In this document: piece after piece, positions 4,865-5,314 of the stretch
How the letters are laid out: every line of letters starts with the position of its first letter
Numbering within the stretch: the stretch's first letter is position 1
NCBI GenBank assembly: GCA_946629405.1
Contig: CAMOXW010000038.1
Location: 1 to 5,314 of the forward strand
DNA length: 5,314 nucleotides
Direction of reading: 5' to 3'
Source: an uncultured Ruminococcus sp.
Lineage (GTDB): Bacteria; Bacillota_A; Clostridia; Oscillospirales; Ruminococcaceae
Notes under the pieces: generated by a model
The model's input: the letters and a program-made list of their open reading frames with translations, nothing else
Told to the model about the DNA's origin: nothing
Database searches by the model: none
Made by a program: the position numbers and the translations under genes

Positions 4865-5314
4865 ATGAAGGTATTGATATTGAACGGAAGTCCTCATCCG
4901 AATGGCAACACAGCTGTTGCCGTTAACGAACTTGTCAGAACATTTGCTGACGAGGGTATCACAGCTGAGGTATGTCATATCGGGAACAAGGCGATCCGCG
5001 GGTGTATTGCCTGCGGGAAGTGTTCTGAGCTTGGGCAGTGTGTGTTCAGCGATGCTGTAAATGAGATCGCACCGAAGTTTGAGGAGGCTGATGGTCTTAT
5101 TGTTGCATCGCCGGTCTACTATGCCTCTGCCAACGCAACACTGATCGCCTGTCTTGACCGGCTGTTTTACAGCACAGCATTTGACAAGACCATGAAGGTC
5201 GGAGCAAGTGTCGTGATAGCAAGCCGCGGAGGTTCTTCTGCCACATTGGATGAGCTGAACAAGTCTTTCACGTTATGCGGGATGCCGGTCGCTTCAAGCC
5301 AGTACTGGAACTGC
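4865..5314 (+). CDS. Flavodoxin-fold NAD(P)H oxidoreductase, 3' end beyond window
   Basis: The first 150 residues are present and the frame is open to the window edge; the family is usually about 180-220 residues, so the C-terminus is missing. MKVLILNGSPHPNGNT is the FMN-phosphate loop of the NADPH-dependent FMN reductase/flavodoxin superfamily. SPVYYASANATLIACLDRLFY (82-102) is the second flavin-binding region, and SRGGS (119-123) follows. A cysteine cluster GCIACGKCSELGQC has Cys at 47, 50, 53 and 59 (CX2CX2CX5C). It resembles the compact iron-sulfur motif of archaeal-type iron-sulfur flavoproteins, although many relatives carry it without proof of a cluster. AAGGAG (4851-4856) lies eight bases before the ATG. 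It probably reduces flavin, quinone or other small acceptors; the substrate is unknown. The palindrome at 4804-4838 may control it. Confidence 0.87.
   Translation, partial: MKVLILNGSPHPNGNTAVAVNELVRTFADEGITAEVCHIGNKAIRGCIACGKCSELGQCVFSDAVNEIAPKFEEADGLIVASPVYYASANATLIACLDRLFYSTAFDKTMKVGASVVIASRGGSSATLDELNKSFTLCGMPVASSQYWNC

Overview
The window looks like a piece of a low-to-mid GC Firmicutes chromosome. It is most likely from a gut or rumen clostridium of the Oscillospiraceae (Ruminococcus-like). This is inferred from the gene content (a glutamine synthetase relative followed by an ANTAR regulator, a GGDEF-EAL protein, small flavoproteins), the AG-rich Shine-Dalgarno sites, the AT-rich promoters with TATAAT boxes and the short GC stem/T-run terminator. 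No rRNA, tRNA or other species marker is present, so the genus is a guess. All five genes lie on the + strand.

Bases 1-279 hold no gene but are dense in inverted repeats. There are two long AT-rich hairpins (27-76, 85-135), a nested set of helices (144-190) and a palindrome (192-223) that overlaps an extended -10 promoter (218-226). Bases 280-1569 encode a 429-residue glutamine-synthetase-fold protein. Its start is set by a GAGGTG site rather than by an upstream TTG. Bases 1580-2152 encode a receiver-ANTAR protein whose ribosome site overlaps the preceding stop codon. A strong intrinsic terminator (2163-2190) closes this two-gene operon. A good promoter (TTGATT, 17 bases, TATAAT; 2263-2291) then drives a membrane GGDEF-EAL protein (2355-4100). 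A 100-base gap with competing hairpins leads to a flavin-reductase-like protein (4201-4758). A second copy of the 192-223 palindrome (4804-4838) precedes a flavodoxin-fold NAD(P)H oxidoreductase that runs off the window end (4865-5314).

The most interesting part is the first operon. Aligned by motif to classical type I glutamine synthetase, the first protein keeps the fold signatures but has lost three of the six metal ligands, the catalytic E-flap glutamate and an active-site arginine, so it looks like a pseudoenzyme. The ANTAR protein next to it has lost the phosphorylatable aspartate of its receiver domain. My inference is that the pair forms a nitrogen-linked RNA-binding antitermination module controlled by ligand or protein contact rather than by phosphorylation. 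The second observation of note is the palindrome shared by the control regions of this operon and of the last oxidoreductase gene, which suggests a common operator or a dispersed repeat family.

The downstream genes cover c-di-GMP turnover and FMN-dependent redox chemistry. They show no clear functional tie to the first operon beyond the shared palindrome.
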